Shown: positions 46,563-56,157, numbered from the stretch's first letter. The stretch is DNA of 64,000 nt from Rheinheimera sp. (GCA_003543135.1 DPJG01000027.1:186001-250000); one strand, 5' to 3'. Numbers and translations are program-made. Notes: generated from the letters alone by a model not told the origin.

Positions 46563-47393
46563 ATGAATCCAATGTTCAAAATAACTCTGGCCGGCCTGGT
46601 ACTGGTACTGGCCGGTTGTAGCAGTAAGCCAACGCTACCTGCTGCTGCGCCAGCCAATCAACAAGCCTTATCTGCGCAGCTAAATGAGCAGACGGCTGAA
46701 CAGGACAGCCAAAGCACCACAGTGCAGGCTGAGCCTATCAGCGACGAGCGTGATCCTTTTGAGTCCTTTAACCGCAGCATGTGGACTTTTAACTACGACT
46801 ATCTGGATGCTTATCTGCTTAAACCTGCCACCCAAGGGTATATGGCGGTGGTGCCAAAACCGGCCCGTACCGGTTTGTCGAATATGGTCAATAACTTAAA
46901 TGAACCTGCCAACTTCTTAAACGGTTTGTTGCAGGGGAAACCCAAAAGTTCTGCCGTCAGTGCCGGCCGCTTTTTACTCAACAGCACTGTAGGTTTGGTG
47001 GGTTTATTTGATGTAGCCACCAGCGCTGGTTTAGAAGTAAAAGAAGAAGATTTTGGTCAGACTTTAGGTGTTTGGGGTGTGGGTCATGGCCCATTTTTAA
47101 TGATCCCGGCGCGCGGCCCTTCGACAGTGCGTAACCTGACCGGCGATTTAGTGGATAACCTGTATTTTCCGATGTCGGTATTAAACAGCCCGCAAACCAT
47201 CGCCAAATTCACCATTGGCGCCCTGTCGGCGCGTGAAGCGCTGATGCAACAGGAAAAACTTTTGAACGACTCTTTGGATCCATACGCTTTTGTCAAAGAT
47301 GCGTATTTCCAGCGGCAGGAATATCAGTTGTATGACGGCAATCCACCGGCAGCTGAAGTGGACGAAGAGGCGCTGGAAGAATTTCTGGAGTGA
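46563..47393 (+). CDS. mlaA: Phospholipid-transport outer-membrane lipoprotein MlaA (VacJ)
   Basis: 276 residues. Lipoprotein signal with lipobox VLAGC, a variable linker, then DPFESFNRSMWTFNYDYLDAYLLKP, FGQTLGVWGVGHGPFLMIPARGPS and PYAFVKDAYFQRQEYQLYDG, all family features. It removes phospholipids from the outer leaflet of the outer membrane. Only 4 bases from ccmI, so it is probably co-transcribed with the ccm operon although functionally separate. A terminator follows. Confidence 0.96.
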   Translation: MNPMFKITLAGLVLVLAGCSSKPTLPAAAPANQQALSAQLNEQTAEQDSQSTTVQAEPISDERDPFESFNRSMWTFNYDYLDAYLLKPATQGYMAVVPKPARTGLSNMVNNLNEPANFLNGLLQGKPKSSAVSAGRFLLNSTVGLVGLFDVATSAGLEVKEEDFGQTLGVWGVGHGPFLMIPARGPSTVRNLTGDLVDNLYFPMSVLNSPQTIAKFTIGALSAREALMQQEKLLNDSLDPYAFVKDAYFQRQEYQLYDGNPPAAEVDEEALEEFLE

Positions 47394-47439
47394 TCGGATC
47401 TGTGGTTAAAATAGCCTGAAACCGGTGTTTTAACCGGCA

Positions 47440-47475
47440 AAAAGGGGCAGGCAACGGCACTGCCCCTTTTCATTT
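47440..47475 (+). terminator. Intrinsic terminator after mlaA
   Basis: AAAAGGGGCAG, 9-base loop, CTGCCCCTTTT, then CATTTTT. Confidence 0.9.
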
Positions 47476-47570
47476 TTGGCCTGGTACGGTATAAACGTCA
47501 GTCAATTAAAAACCAAACACCCTCAACCCGTAATTATCATTCACATAATTATTAGAAACAGGAAATCACC

Positions 47571-47648
47571 ATGCTGAAAACCCTCAACAGCGCTCACACG
47601 CTGCGCTCAGCTATGCGCCTGCGACAAAACTTCGGAGTGTGCGTATGA
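47571..47648 (+). CDS. Short leader frame coupled to the peptide transporter
   Basis: A 25-codon frame starting ATG-CTG-AAA behind AGGAAA, ending in a TGA that overlaps the transporter ATG in ATGA. The peptide is basic (Lys, His and four Arg) with no repeated regulatory codon. Start signal and overlap suggest it is translated and couples or modulates transporter expression; sequence alone cannot show this. Confidence 0.5.
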   Translation: MLKTLNSAHTLRSAMRLRQNFGVCV

Positions 47649-49153
47649 GCCAAACCCAGACCATAACCCATCAGCCAGAGTTTGAAACTTTATGGGGACA
47701 TCCAAAACCATTATGGATGTTGTTTATGGCGGAATTCTGGGAGCGTTTTGCGTTCTACGGTATTCGCTGGGCATTAACTTTATATATTGTGGCGCAGTTT
47801 TATGCCGGTAATGCCTCAGGTGAAGGTGATGCCAGCCGTTATTACGGTGCTTATCTGGCCTTAGTGTACGCCACCGCTATTTTTGGTGGTTATGTGGCCG
47901 ACCGTATTATTGGTTACCAGCGTTCAATTTTGCTCGGCGCTGTGGTGATGTCGATTGGTCTTTTTATGATCATGGTGCCAAGCCTGGACGTGTTCTTATT
48001 AGGCCTTGCCGTTATTGTGGTTGGTAATGGCTTGTTTAAGCCGAATATCTCTTCTTTAGTGGGTCAGCTGTATAAACAGGGTGATGACCGTCGTGACCGT
48101 GGTTTTACCATTTTTTATATGGGCATTAACTTAGGTGGTATGTTGTCCCCGTTATTAACCGGTTGGCTGGCCAGTGAAATTTTTGGCACACCCCAACACC
48201 AGAACTATAAAGCGGTGTTTGGCGCTGCCGGTATTGGCATGATTTTAAGCACCATCTGGTTTTATATCGGTCGCAAACAACTCAAAGGCATTGGCATGAT
48301 GCCGGAAGATAAACCGGCAGGCAAAATGCTGGCTTATGTGATTGCCGGTGTGGTGGTTGCAGTGCCTGTGGTGTATTTCCTGATGGCAGGTATGGGCGCG
48401 CAGACGCTGGCCTGGGTGTTAGGCGTGCTTTTTGTGATTGTGGCCGGTATGTTGCTGCTTGAAGGCAAACAAAATGGCCGCATTCAGATGCACCGTGTTT
48501 GTGCGCTGCTGTTATTGTTTGGTTTTAACGTGACGTTCTGGATGTTCTTTGAACAGGCCGGTAGTTCTTTTAACTTCCTGGCGCAAAATCTGGTGAACCG
48601 TGACATTTTTGCTGACGGTAGTTTTATCTTCCCAACAGGCTGGTTCCAGTCAGTGAACTCACTGGCCATTATCCTGTTTGCTCCTGTGATCAGCGCTATT
48701 TGGTATTTCACCAGCAAACGTAAAATGGAACCAACAATTCCGTTTAAGTTTGGTTTAGGTTTACTGGGCAATGCGCTGGGTTTCCTGGTGTTGATGTTTG
48801 CATTAACCCAGCTGGTGGACGGTAACGGTTTGATCCCACTGTGGCCGCTGGTGTTGTGTTATGTGCTGCAATCTATTGGTGAACTTTGTTTATCACCTAT
48901 TGGTTTGTCGATGGTCACCAAGCTGGCGCCGGTGCGTTATGTTGGTCTGGCGATGGGCGCCTGGTTCCTGTCGGTGGCCACAGGTAATAACCTGTCTGGT
49001 ATTCTGGCCGGTGAAATTTCCGGTGAAACCGGTATGACCATTGAATCGGCTCTGGCTGGCTTTAGTTTCAGTTTTTATCTGCTGTTAGGTGCAGGTATTT
49101 TACTGCTGCTGATTTCACCGCTGATCAATAAACTGATGCATGGCGTAAAATAA
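47645..49153 (+). CDS. POT-family proton-dependent oligopeptide transporter
   Basis: 502 residues from the ATG at 47645, with GGAG 7 bases upstream; a GTG at 47639 is less likely. About 14 membrane helices. The helix-1 ExxERFxYYG motif is EFWERFAFYGIRW, and GNGLFKPNISSLVGQLY and FTIFYMGINLGGMLSPLL are the PTR2/POT signatures. Imports di- and tripeptides with protons. It has its own 5' region and the short coupled frame upstream. Confidence 0.95.
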   Translation: MSQTQTITHQPEFETLWGHPKPLWMLFMAEFWERFAFYGIRWALTLYIVAQFYAGNASGEGDASRYYGAYLALVYATAIFGGYVADRIIGYQRSILLGAVVMSIGLFMIMVPSLDVFLLGLAVIVVGNGLFKPNISSLVGQLYKQGDDRRDRGFTIFYMGINLGGMLSPLLTGWLASEIFGTPQHQNYKAVFGAAGIGMILSTIWFYIGRKQLKGIGMMPEDKPAGKMLAYVIAGVVVAVPVVYFLMAGMGAQTLAWVLGVLFVIVAGMLLLEGKQNGRIQMHRVCALLLLFGFNVTFWMFFEQAGSSFNFLAQNLVNRDIFADGSFIFPTGWFQSVNSLAIILFAPVISAIWYFTSKRKMEPTIPFKFGLGLLGNALGFLVLMFALTQLVDGNGLIPLWPLVLCYVLQSIGELCLSPIGLSMVTKLAPVRYVGLAMGAWFLSVATGNNLSGILAGEISGETGMTIESALAGFSFSFYLLLGAGILLLLISPLINKLMHGVK

Positions 49154-49203
49154 AACGCGAACAAAGCAACCGGCAACATAAGCCTGGCTTTGTCAGATAA
49201 AGA

Positions 49204-49232
49204 AAAACCACCTCAGCTGAGGTGGTTTTTTT
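49204..49232. terminator. Intrinsic terminator after the peptide transporter
   Basis: Palindrome AAAACCACCTCAGC / GCTGAGGTGGTTTT followed by T; A-rich on the other side, so it could work both ways. Confidence 0.93.
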
Positions 49233-49291
49233 ATTGTTATCAATCAGTCTGCAGCGTGCTTTTAGATTGCAGAGCCAGGGGCGTTCAGCAG

Positions 49292-49597
49292 TTAAGATTT
49301 AGCCGCCAGATTTGCTCTGATTTTCGCTAATGAAGGGCGCACCAGATAAAAAGTCAAAGGGCGGGTGACAAGCGGGTATAACAGCACCAGTGTCAGTACA
49401 TAAAGCGCCGCTGTGGCCAGATCCGGTGCCCGGGCAATCAATAAAAATAACGGAATTAACACCGCCAGTTTTAACAGATTCAGCAGCAGCTTTTGTGGGG
49501 TAGGCAGGCTATCTGCGGCATTTCGCAGCACCTGCATACGTTCACGAAAATTCAGTCCCTGCAGCTCAGGCAGGCTGCGGCTATTCCAATACAACAT
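49292..49597 (-). CDS. Small membrane protein of unknown function
   Basis: 101 residues from the ATG at 49597, behind AAAGGAG; longer in-frame starts lack a ribosome-binding sequence. A soluble start (NSRSLPELQGLNFRERMQVLRNAADSLPTPQK) is followed by two adjacent membrane helices (about residues 38-80) and a short basic tail. It may belong to a small Alteromonadales family of unknown function; I cannot name it with confidence. It stands alone between a terminator and the proS terminator. Confidence 0.75.
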   Translation of the reverse strand: MLYWNSRSLPELQGLNFRERMQVLRNAADSLPTPQKLLLNLLKLAVLIPLFLLIARAPDLATAALYVLTLVLLYPLVTRPLTFYLVRPSLAKIRANLAAKS

Positions 49598-49719
49598 GAA
49601 CGCTCCTTTAACAATCAATAGCTGATTTGGGTGTATTACGCGGCAACTGCCGATGCAGATTTCGCTTAGATACCACATCAGCGTAGTGCTGAAGTGACAA
49701 CCCTAATGACACCCTGAAT

Positions 49720-49754
49720 AAAAAGCCCGAATACTGCAGGCAGGATCCGGGCTT
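49720..49754 (-). terminator. Intrinsic terminator after proS
   Basis: Minus-strand AAGCCCG ... CGGGCTT with a loop of about 18 bases, ending in a T-run (A at 49720-49724 on plus). Confidence 0.8.
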
Positions 49755-49772
49755 GCGACTGCTGTGATTGGC

Positions 49773-51497
49773 TTATTTCAGCTGTTGCTGCAGCGTTGCC
49801 AGTACTTCGTCTAAATTCAACAACAGTTTTTCACCGGTACGGCGGTTTTTGTATTCCACCTTACGCTCGTCCAGGTTGCGCTCGCCAATCACAATGTGAT
49901 GCGGCACACCCAAGAGCTCCATATCGGCAAACATTACACCTGGGCGCTCTTTACGGTCATCAAACAACACTTCAATACCGGCCGCCATCAGCTCTTTATA
50001 AAGCTGTTCAGTGGCTTCCTGAATGCGTACTGATTTGTGCATATTCATTGGTACCAGCGCCACCTGGAATGGTGCTATAGCCGCAGGCCAGGTAATGCCG
50101 TATTCGTCGTGGTTTTGCTCAATAGCAGCGGCCACGATGCGCGACACCCCCACACCATAACAACCCATGGTCATGATCTGGTGTTTGCCTTCTTCATTCA
50201 GTACACCGGCTTTCATCGCAGCGGCATATTTATCACCCAATTGGAAAATATGGCCCACTTCAATACCACGTTTGATCACAAGTTTACCTTTGCCACATGG
50301 GCTTGGGTCACCTTCAACCACATTGCGTAAATCCGCCACTTCATAAGATTGGATATCACGGTCAAAGTTAACGCCGGTCAGGTGGAAACCGGTTTTATTG
50401 GCACCACAAACAAAATCAGCAAGCACTGCAGCGCTTCTGTCCACAACCACCGCAATTGACAAGCCGACAGGGCCGATAGAACCGGCATTGGCGCCTGTGG
50501 CGGCCAGAATTTCTGCTTCAGTGGCAAAGGTTAAAGGGGAGGCCACCAACGGATGTTTATCGGCTTTAATTTCATTGAGTTCATGGTCACCACGCAGTAC
50601 CAGCGCCACTAAAGTTTGTGGTGCTTTGTCGTCAGCTTTAGCTGCGTGCACCAGCAAGGTTTTGACAATCTGGCTGGCATCCACTTTTAATAACGTTGAC
50701 ACTTCAGCAATGGTACCTGCGTTAGGTGTTGCCACTTCGGTTTTGGCAGCAGTGGCTGCAGGGCGGGCCGTGGTTGGTGCCAAAGCTTCGGCTTTTTCAA
50801 TATTGGCGGCGTAATCACTTTCATCAGAAAACACAATAGCGTCTTCGCCGGAAGCGGCCAGTACGTGGAATTCGTGCGAAACCGCACCACCAATAGCGCC
50901 GGTGTCAGCCAGCACAGGGCGGAAATCCAGCCCTAAACGGGTGAAAATATTGCTATAAGCCTGGTACATGGTCTGGTAGGTTTTTTCCAGACATTCCTGA
51001 CTTAAGTGAAATGAATAAGCATCTTTCATTAAAAATTCGCGCGCGCGCATCACACCAAAACGTGGGCGGCGTTCATCACGGAACTTCGTCTGAATTTGGT
51101 ACATATTGATGGGCAGCTGTTTATAGCTGCTGATTTCTTTACGCACTAAATCGGTGATCACTTCTTCGTGGGTCGGGCCAAGCACAAAATCACGTTGATG
51201 ACGGTCTTTAAAACGCAGAAGCTCGGCGTCCATTTGCTCCCAGCGGCCAGATTCCTGCCACAATTCAGCGGGTTGCACCATGGGCATTAATACTTCCAAA
51301 GCGCCTGCTTTGTTCATTTCTTCGCGCACTATGGCTTCAACTTTGCGCAATACCCTAAGGCCAGTTGGTAACCAGGTATACATGCCGGAGGCTTCACGGC
51401 GGATCATGCCAGCGCGTAACATCAGCTGATGGCTGATAATTTCGGCATCTGAAGGTGTTTCTTTTAAGGTTGATAATAAATACTGACTGCTGCGCAT
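49773..51497 (-). CDS. proS: Prolyl-tRNA synthetase
   Basis: 574 residues, the bacterial type with a YbaK-like editing insertion (about residues 225-395) between class II motifs 2 and 3. Motif 1 and 2 regions ([52 protein letters not shown]) and motif 3 ([17 protein letters not shown]) are intact; the anticodon-binding domain is C-terminal. The N-terminus closely matches E. coli ProS. Own promoter expected in the 48 bases before the start; terminator downstream. Confidence 0.98.
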   Translation of the reverse strand: MRSSQYLLSTLKETPSDAEIISHQLMLRAGMIRREASGMYTWLPTGLRVLRKVEAIVREEMNKAGALEVLMPMVQPAELWQESGRWEQMDAELLRFKDRHQRDFVLGPTHEEVITDLVRKEISSYKQLPINMYQIQTKFRDERRPRFGVMRAREFLMKDAYSFHLSQECLEKTYQTMYQAYSNIFTRLGLDFRPVLADTGAIGGAVSHEFHVLAASGEDAIVFSDESDYAANIEKAEALAPTTARPAATAAKTEVATPNAGTIAEVSTLLKVDASQIVKTLLVHAAKADDKAPQTLVALVLRGDHELNEIKADKHPLVASPLTFATEAEILAATGANAGSIGPVGLSIAVVVDRSAAVLADFVCGANKTGFHLTGVNFDRDIQSYEVADLRNVVEGDPSPCGKGKLVIKRGIEVGHIFQLGDKYAAAMKAGVLNEEGKHQIMTMGCYGVGVSRIVAAAIEQNHDEYGITWPAAIAPFQVALVPMNMHKSVRIQEATEQLYKELMAAGIEVLFDDRKERPGVMFADMELLGVPHHIVIGERNLDERKVEYKNRRTGEKLLLNLDEVLATLQQQLK

Positions 51498-51545
51498 AAC
51501 TGTTCCACTGAAAATGAGCCCTTTGACCTTATTCTAACAAGGCCT

Positions 51546-52616
51546 TTACTCGGGCAGAAGTTTAATCTTGTGTTTTATCGCGGTATTATTCAGTTGCTGG
51601 CCCGCTAACATACCGCCAATGCTGAAAATTTCGCCGTCTATTAATACCAGACTACGTAAATCCATCACTGCGGTTTCGCTGGGCGCTGCTTTGAGCCATT
51701 GTTGCTGCTTAAATGAATACAGATAAATCGCATTGCTGGGGTCAATGGCTTTCCCCTCATCTGTCACGCCATTTAAGTGATAAGGGGTCTCACTGCCGCC
51801 AATAAAAGCCGCCATGGTTTCGCCATTCACGTCCACCGCTATTGCGCCCTGGCGGGTACGGGCTTTGCCACCGTGGTGCACTATCTGACGCCAGCTGATT
51901 TGGCTGGCATTTTTATCGGAAATTTTGCCAAGATAACAAGCTGCTTCTGGCACAAACTGGTTGGAGCCATCAGAGGTTGTGCTGATTTTTACGCCATCAC
52001 AAAATAGAATCTCATTGCCCACCAGAACTCCGGCATGGCCAAACACTGCGCTACCCTGCAAAGGTGTGGCCTGACTCCATTTTTGCGTAAAGTTGTCAAA
52101 AAGCTGCACCAGATTTACCGCGCCACTGTTATGAAAACCGGCCAGCAGATAGATGTATCTGTCTTTATGGGCCACTGCAACACTTTCATCCACAGCCACC
52201 GGCATATCGGGCAATTTGCTGTAACTTTGGGTGACAGGGCTAAAACGATAACTGTCGGCTAAAGTGCCACTTTTGCCGTCGCTGCTTTGACCATAACCGC
52301 CCAGAATAAAAAAATGTTTGTTCAGTTCAACGCCTGCGGCGGCAATACGGCCATTGACTCTGCTGGCACTTGGCAAAGCCGCAATACTTTGCCAGTTCGA
52401 CTGGCCTATATTGAGTTGCCACACTTTATTGTGCATGGCCGCTGAAGTTTTGGCCGCGCCCAAACCTGCAAAACTGGCCAGATAAGGCTGGCCTCTTACT
52501 TCGGTTTGTAACACCAGTTGATTGCTAACTGCCTCTGGCAGATGAGGGATTTCTGTGGCCAGCGCAGCAGTCGATGCCAGCAGCAACATGCCGCTTAACA
52601 GGGTTTTAACCGGCAT
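51546..52616 (-). CDS. Secreted kelch-repeat protein
   Basis: 356 residues from the ATG at 52616, giving a signal peptide ending near ALA-T at residue ~21. Kelch-type repeats recur (FFILGGYGQSSDG, YIYLLAGFHNSGA, EILFCDG, TMAAFIGGSETPYH, EIFSIGGMLAG), consistent with a six-bladed propeller. NanM (sialate mutarotase) is a relative by fold, but I cannot assign an activity. The start overlaps the trmO stop by 11 bases, an unusual coupling of a tRNA enzyme and a secreted protein. Confidence 0.82.
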   Translation of the reverse strand: MPVKTLLSGMLLLASTAALATEIPHLPEAVSNQLVLQTEVRGQPYLASFAGLGAAKTSAAMHNKVWQLNIGQSNWQSIAALPSASRVNGRIAAAGVELNKHFFILGGYGQSSDGKSGTLADSYRFSPVTQSYSKLPDMPVAVDESVAVAHKDRYIYLLAGFHNSGAVNLVQLFDNFTQKWSQATPLQGSAVFGHAGVLVGNEILFCDGVKISTTSDGSNQFVPEAACYLGKISDKNASQISWRQIVHHGGKARTRQGAIAVDVNGETMAAFIGGSETPYHLNGVTDEGKAIDPSNAIYLYSFKQQQWLKAAPSETAVMDLRSLVLIDGEIFSIGGMLAGQQLNNTAIKHKIKLLPE

Positions 52617-53346
52617 TTTTAGCCGATGTTGCTGTATGAGCCTTTTGCAGTCTGATTTCACTAACATAATTGTGGTTGCCATCTACAGTCCATTTGATAT
52701 TAAAGTTATATAAAGTCATACCATAACTTTGTTGTTCCTCCCGCTGCTTTTTATAAGGCGGGCGAGGGTCCTGCTTCAGTACTTTTTCGATAAAAACCTG
52801 TAAATCCGGTAGTTGCTGTTGCGCCTGGCAAAAGGCAAGGGCCTGTTCACTGAAGGACACTGTCATGTCGGTCTGTGGTGCTGCATCAGCAAAACCGCCA
52901 TTGGCCTGTGGCAGCGCGTCGGCATAAGGTAAATAGGGTTTGATATCCAGCACCGGCGTGCCATCGAGTAAATCAATGCCACTTAAATTCAGCACCAGCT
53001 TATCGCCTCGGCGTTCAACCCCTTCCAGTTTTACGACAGATAAGCCAATTGGGTTTGGTCTGAACGTTGCGCGGGTGGCAAATACACCTTTTTTATCGTT
53101 GCCACCCAAGCGTGGCGGGCGTACCAAAGGCGACCAGCCTTTATCCGCTGTTTCATGAAACACAAACACCAGCCAGAGGTGACTAAAACTTTCAATGCCA
53201 CGCACTATAGCGTCATCGGCATAAGGCGGTGACAACACCAGAGCCCCTTTGGCTTCCGGGATCAAACCCGGCTGACGCGGAATAGCAAATTTTTGTTTAT
53301 AGGGAGATTCAATTACACCAACAGCATTAAATTCAAAAGGCTTCAT
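52606..53346 (-). CDS. trmO: tRNA-Thr (m6t6A37) methyltransferase TrmO (TsaA)
   Basis: 246 residues from the ATG at 53346. It adds the N6-methyl group to t6A37 of tRNA-Thr using SAM. The beta-barrel family pattern is clear: GVIESPYKQKFAIPRQPGL, FSHLWLVFVFHE, RPPRLGGNDKKGVFATRATFRPNPIGLS and LLDGTPVLDIKPYLPY. The C-terminal small domain ends with MTLYNFNIKWTVDGN. Upstream in-frame start codons are not supported. Confidence 0.95.
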   Translation of the reverse strand: MKPFEFNAVGVIESPYKQKFAIPRQPGLIPEAKGALVLSPPYADDAIVRGIESFSHLWLVFVFHETADKGWSPLVRPPRLGGNDKKGVFATRATFRPNPIGLSVVKLEGVERRGDKLVLNLSGIDLLDGTPVLDIKPYLPYADALPQANGGFADAAPQTDMTVSFSEQALAFCQAQQQLPDLQVFIEKVLKQDPRPPYKKQREEQQSYGMTLYNFNIKWTVDGNHNYVSEIRLQKAHTATSAKNAG

Positions 53347-53467
53347 TAGGGTCTCTGGCTTGTTTATTCGTCTTTGCACGGCGGCAACTTTGGGCATTAT
53401 GGCGAGCTAAGATGCAAACAACAAGCAAAGCGCATTATAACAGCCGGGCTTTGATTTGCTTGCTATC

Positions 53468-53483
53468 AGATGGATGGCCGTCT
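53468..53483. promoter_or_regulatory. Candidate MetJ-like operator upstream of purU
   Basis: AGATGGAT-GGCCGTCT resembles two tandem 8-bp met boxes (consensus AGACGTCT), with 5/8 and 6/8 matches, in the trmO-purU intergenic region. Methionine/C1 control of purU is plausible, but the match is weak. Confidence 0.25.
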
Positions 53484-53546
53484 AAAGTGAAACTTCGCGC
53501 TTTTTCCTTGCCATAATCTTCTGATAACAAATGTTGTATTGAGTCA

Positions 53547-54383
53547 ATGATGGAACAAAAAACCTTATTAATTGAATGCCCGGATTCAAAGGGGCTGATA
53601 GCACAAATTACCAATATCTGTTACAAGCACCAGCTGAATATTATCCGCAATACTGAATATGTTGATCCGGTTTCCGGTCAGTTTTATATGCGGACCCGGC
53701 TTGAAGGCATATTTAACGACCACACCTTCATGTTGGATTTAGACCGGGCATTACCTCAAGGCAGTGAAAGGCAGCTAGTCAGTGATCGCAATAAAAAAGT
53801 GGTGATCCTCGTCACCAAAGAAGCGCACTGTCTTGGTGATATTCTGATGAAGGTATATGACGGTTCGTTGAAGCTGGATATTGCCGCTATTGTCGGCAAC
53901 CATCCGGAACTTGGTGCTTTGGCCGAAAAATTTGGTGTGCCTTATCATTTTGTCAGCCATCAGGACAAAAGCAGGGCCGAACACGAAAAACTGTTGCAGC
54001 AGCAGATTGACCTGTATCAGCCGGATTATCTGGTGCTGGCCAAATTTATGCGTATTTTAAGCCCTGAGTTTGTCGCGCTTTATCCAAACCGCATTATTAA
54101 TATCCACCACAGTTTCCTGCCGGCTTTTATTGGCGCTAATCCTTATCATCAGGCGTTTAAACGTGGTGTGAAAATTATTGGCGCCACTGCCCATTTTGTC
54201 ACTGATGATTTGGATGAAGGGCCTATTATTAAGCAGATGGTAACCAATGTAGACCACAATTACAGCGCCGAAGATATGGCCAGAGCAGGGCGTGATGTTG
54301 AAAAGAATGTGCTGAGTAAAGCGCTGGAGCTGGTGATTGAAGACCGGGTTTTTGTGCACGGTAATAAAACCGTGGTGTTATAA
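53547..54383 (+). CDS. purU: Formyltetrahydrofolate deformylase
   Basis: 278 residues. An N-terminal ACT domain (LLIECPDSKGLIAQITNICYKHQLNI) is followed by a formyltransferase-fold catalytic domain with NIHHSFLPAFIGANPYHQA and the catalytic Asp in DDLDEGPI. It hydrolyses 10-formyl-THF to formate and THF, balancing C1 units for purine and methionine synthesis. Two adjacent ATG codons (53547, 53550) make the exact start ambiguous by one residue. The thioesterase gene follows after 17 bases. Confidence 0.97.
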   Translation: MMEQKTLLIECPDSKGLIAQITNICYKHQLNIIRNTEYVDPVSGQFYMRTRLEGIFNDHTFMLDLDRALPQGSERQLVSDRNKKVVILVTKEAHCLGDILMKVYDGSLKLDIAAIVGNHPELGALAEKFGVPYHFVSHQDKSRAEHEKLLQQQIDLYQPDYLVLAKFMRILSPEFVALYPNRIINIHHSFLPAFIGANPYHQAFKRGVKIIGATAHFVTDDLDEGPIIKQMVTNVDHNYSAEDMARAGRDVEKNVLSKALELVIEDRVFVHGNKTVVL

Positions 54384-54400
54384 CCAAAGGGAACAGACGA

Positions 54401-54910
54401 ATGACGGACAAAATGCTGCATAAACGTACTGTGGAATTTCGTTTTCTGGCCGAGCCGACCCATGTCAATTTTGGTGGCAAAGTGCATGGCGGTATGGTGA
54501 TGAAATGGATTGATCAGGCCGCTTATGCCTGTGCCGCACGCTGGAGTGGTTTGTATTGTGTCACAGTATCTGTGGGCACCATCCGCTTTCGCCGTCCTAT
54601 TCTGGTAGGGCATCTGGTTGAGCTTGAAGCAAAAGTGGTGCACACCGGCCATTCCAGTATGCATATTTTTATTCAGGTGCGCTCAGGCGACACCCAAACT
54701 GAACAGCTGCCGGAAACCAATCATTGTATTATCACTTTTGTTGCGCTCGACGAGCAGGGCAATACTGCTGCTGTGCCCGCCTGGCAGGCGCAAACCGCAG
54801 AAGATCGCTTTTTAGAACAATACGCGATTCAGATGAAACAATTTTCGCAGCAGGTTGAACAGCAAATGTTGGATTTTTATCAGCAAAACAATCAGGGAGC
54901 ACAAGTATGA
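54401..54910 (+). CDS. Hotdog-fold acyl-CoA thioesterase
   Basis: 169 residues with AAAGGGA upstream. Single hotdog domain of the cytosolic acyl-CoA hydrolase type: FLAEPTHVNFGGKVHGGMVMKWIDQAAYACAARWSG, then VSVGTIRFRRPILVGHLVELEAKV. It releases CoA from acyl-CoA; chain-length preference is unknown. C-terminal helix is Gln rich. Overlaps the next gene by 4 bases (ATGA). Confidence 0.9.
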   Translation: MTDKMLHKRTVEFRFLAEPTHVNFGGKVHGGMVMKWIDQAAYACAARWSGLYCVTVSVGTIRFRRPILVGHLVELEAKVVHTGHSSMHIFIQVRSGDTQTEQLPETNHCIITFVALDEQGNTAAVPAWQAQTAEDRFLEQYAIQMKQFSQQVEQQMLDFYQQNNQGAQV

Positions 54911-55446
54911 AACTTATTTCAGCATTATTGATGTTGATATCCGTAACGGTATTTGTGCTGCCGGCAGCAGCGCAAAACGACACACTCGCACCTGAACTGG
55001 AAGTATTCCGGCCTTTTTTAAATAAAGTCTGGCGGGGGGAGTTGCAGGCACAGCAACAAGGAAAAACCAGTATTGATTATTCATTATGGCAGCGTGCGCT
55101 GAACGGTCAGGCTATTAAAGTGGTGCATTCGGTGAATAATGGCGAATACGGCGGTGAATCGATTATTTTCTGGGATAAAAGTAAAAAAAGCCTGGCCTAT
55201 TATTATTTCACGACAGCAGGTTTTTATACCCATGGCACCATGCAATATGATGCTACAAGCGGTAAACTAACCGCAGAAGAAAAAGTAGAAAACAATGCCA
55301 ATGGCATCACCATGGTGCGTTCTACCAGTGTATTAAAAGAACAGCAATTGTTGACAAGTTCCGAATATCTGCAAAAAGGGCAGTGGGTGAAAGGGCATGC
55401 GGCGACCTACACCGAAAGCAAAGATGGCAAAGTGGTTTTTCAATAA
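54907..55446 (+). CDS. Secreted protein of unknown function
   Basis: 179 residues with a signal peptide of about 22 residues (ends PAAAQ). The mature part looks like a small beta-barrel: LNKVWRGELQAQ, ESIIFWDKSKKSLAYYYFTTAGFYTHGTMQYD, TMVRSTSVLKEQQLLTSSEYLQKGQWVKGHAATY. It recalls DUF1579/lipocalin-like proteins that describe themselves by a substrate-independent fold, but I cannot place it. Translationally coupled to the thioesterase. Confidence 0.75.
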   Translation: MKLISALLMLISVTVFVLPAAAQNDTLAPELEVFRPFLNKVWRGELQAQQQGKTSIDYSLWQRALNGQAIKVVHSVNNGEYGGESIIFWDKSKKSLAYYYFTTAGFYTHGTMQYDATSGKLTAEEKVENNANGITMVRSTSVLKEQQLLTSSEYLQKGQWVKGHAATYTESKDGKVVFQ

Positions 55447-55500
55447 CAATGGCAGTCTTTGTGTGTTGACCCGCAAAGACTGCAGCTTAATGTCTCGTCT

Positions 55501-56157
55501 TTACTTTTCGCTGGGCATATCGTCAGTTAAATCAAGCGTATAAATATTGTCGATAGTGGCTGTGCTGGAGTGACTTACCCTTAGGTCTTTTACCCGGCCA
55601 TTACGCAGACTGTACACCCAGCCATGGACCGTCAGCGACTGTCCTCTGTCCCAGGCTTCCTGCACAAAACTGGTGTGACAGACGTTTTGCACCTGCTCAA
55701 TCACGTTCAGTTCACACAGCCGGTTCAGTCTGTCCTGTTCATCGCTGATACTTTCAATTTCGTCACGGTGAATGGCATACACGTCTTTGATATTACGCAA
55801 CCAGTTGTCGACAAACCCCACTTTTTGCTTGTTCATGGCGGCGTTAATACCACCGCAGCCATAATGGCCGCAGACAATAATATGTTTTACTTTGAGCACA
55901 TCAATGGCGTATTGCAGTACAGACAAACAGTTGATATCAGAATGCAAAACCAGATTGGCTACATTACGATGGACAAAAAGTTCCCCGGGCAACAAACCAA
56001 CAATGTCATTGGCCGGAACTCTGCTGTCTGAGCAGCCTATCCATAAATATTCGGGCGCCTGTTGTTCTGATAATTTTTTAAAAAAGCCCGGTGCTTCCAG
56101 CTCAATTCTGTCTGCCCATGCTTTGTTGTTCTGAAACAAATGTTTAATAGAACTCAT
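55501..56157 (-). CDS. can: Beta-class carbonic anhydrase
   Basis: 218 residues. Interconverts CO2 and bicarbonate in the cytoplasm. Zinc ligands are C42, H98 and C101, with the D44-R46 dyad (CSDSRVPAN) and GHYGCGG, all matching E. coli Can numbering. Monocistronic by spacing; divergent from the H-NS-like gene, convergent with the secreted-protein gene. The C-terminal 10 residues (DLTDDMPSEK) are variable. Confidence 0.97.
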   Translation of the reverse strand: MSSIKHLFQNNKAWADRIELEAPGFFKKLSEQQAPEYLWIGCSDSRVPANDIVGLLPGELFVHRNVANLVLHSDINCLSVLQYAIDVLKVKHIIVCGHYGCGGINAAMNKQKVGFVDNWLRNIKDVYAIHRDEIESISDEQDRLNRLCELNVIEQVQNVCHTSFVQEAWDRGQSLTVHGWVYSLRNGRVKDLRVSHSSTATIDNIYTLDLTDDMPSEK

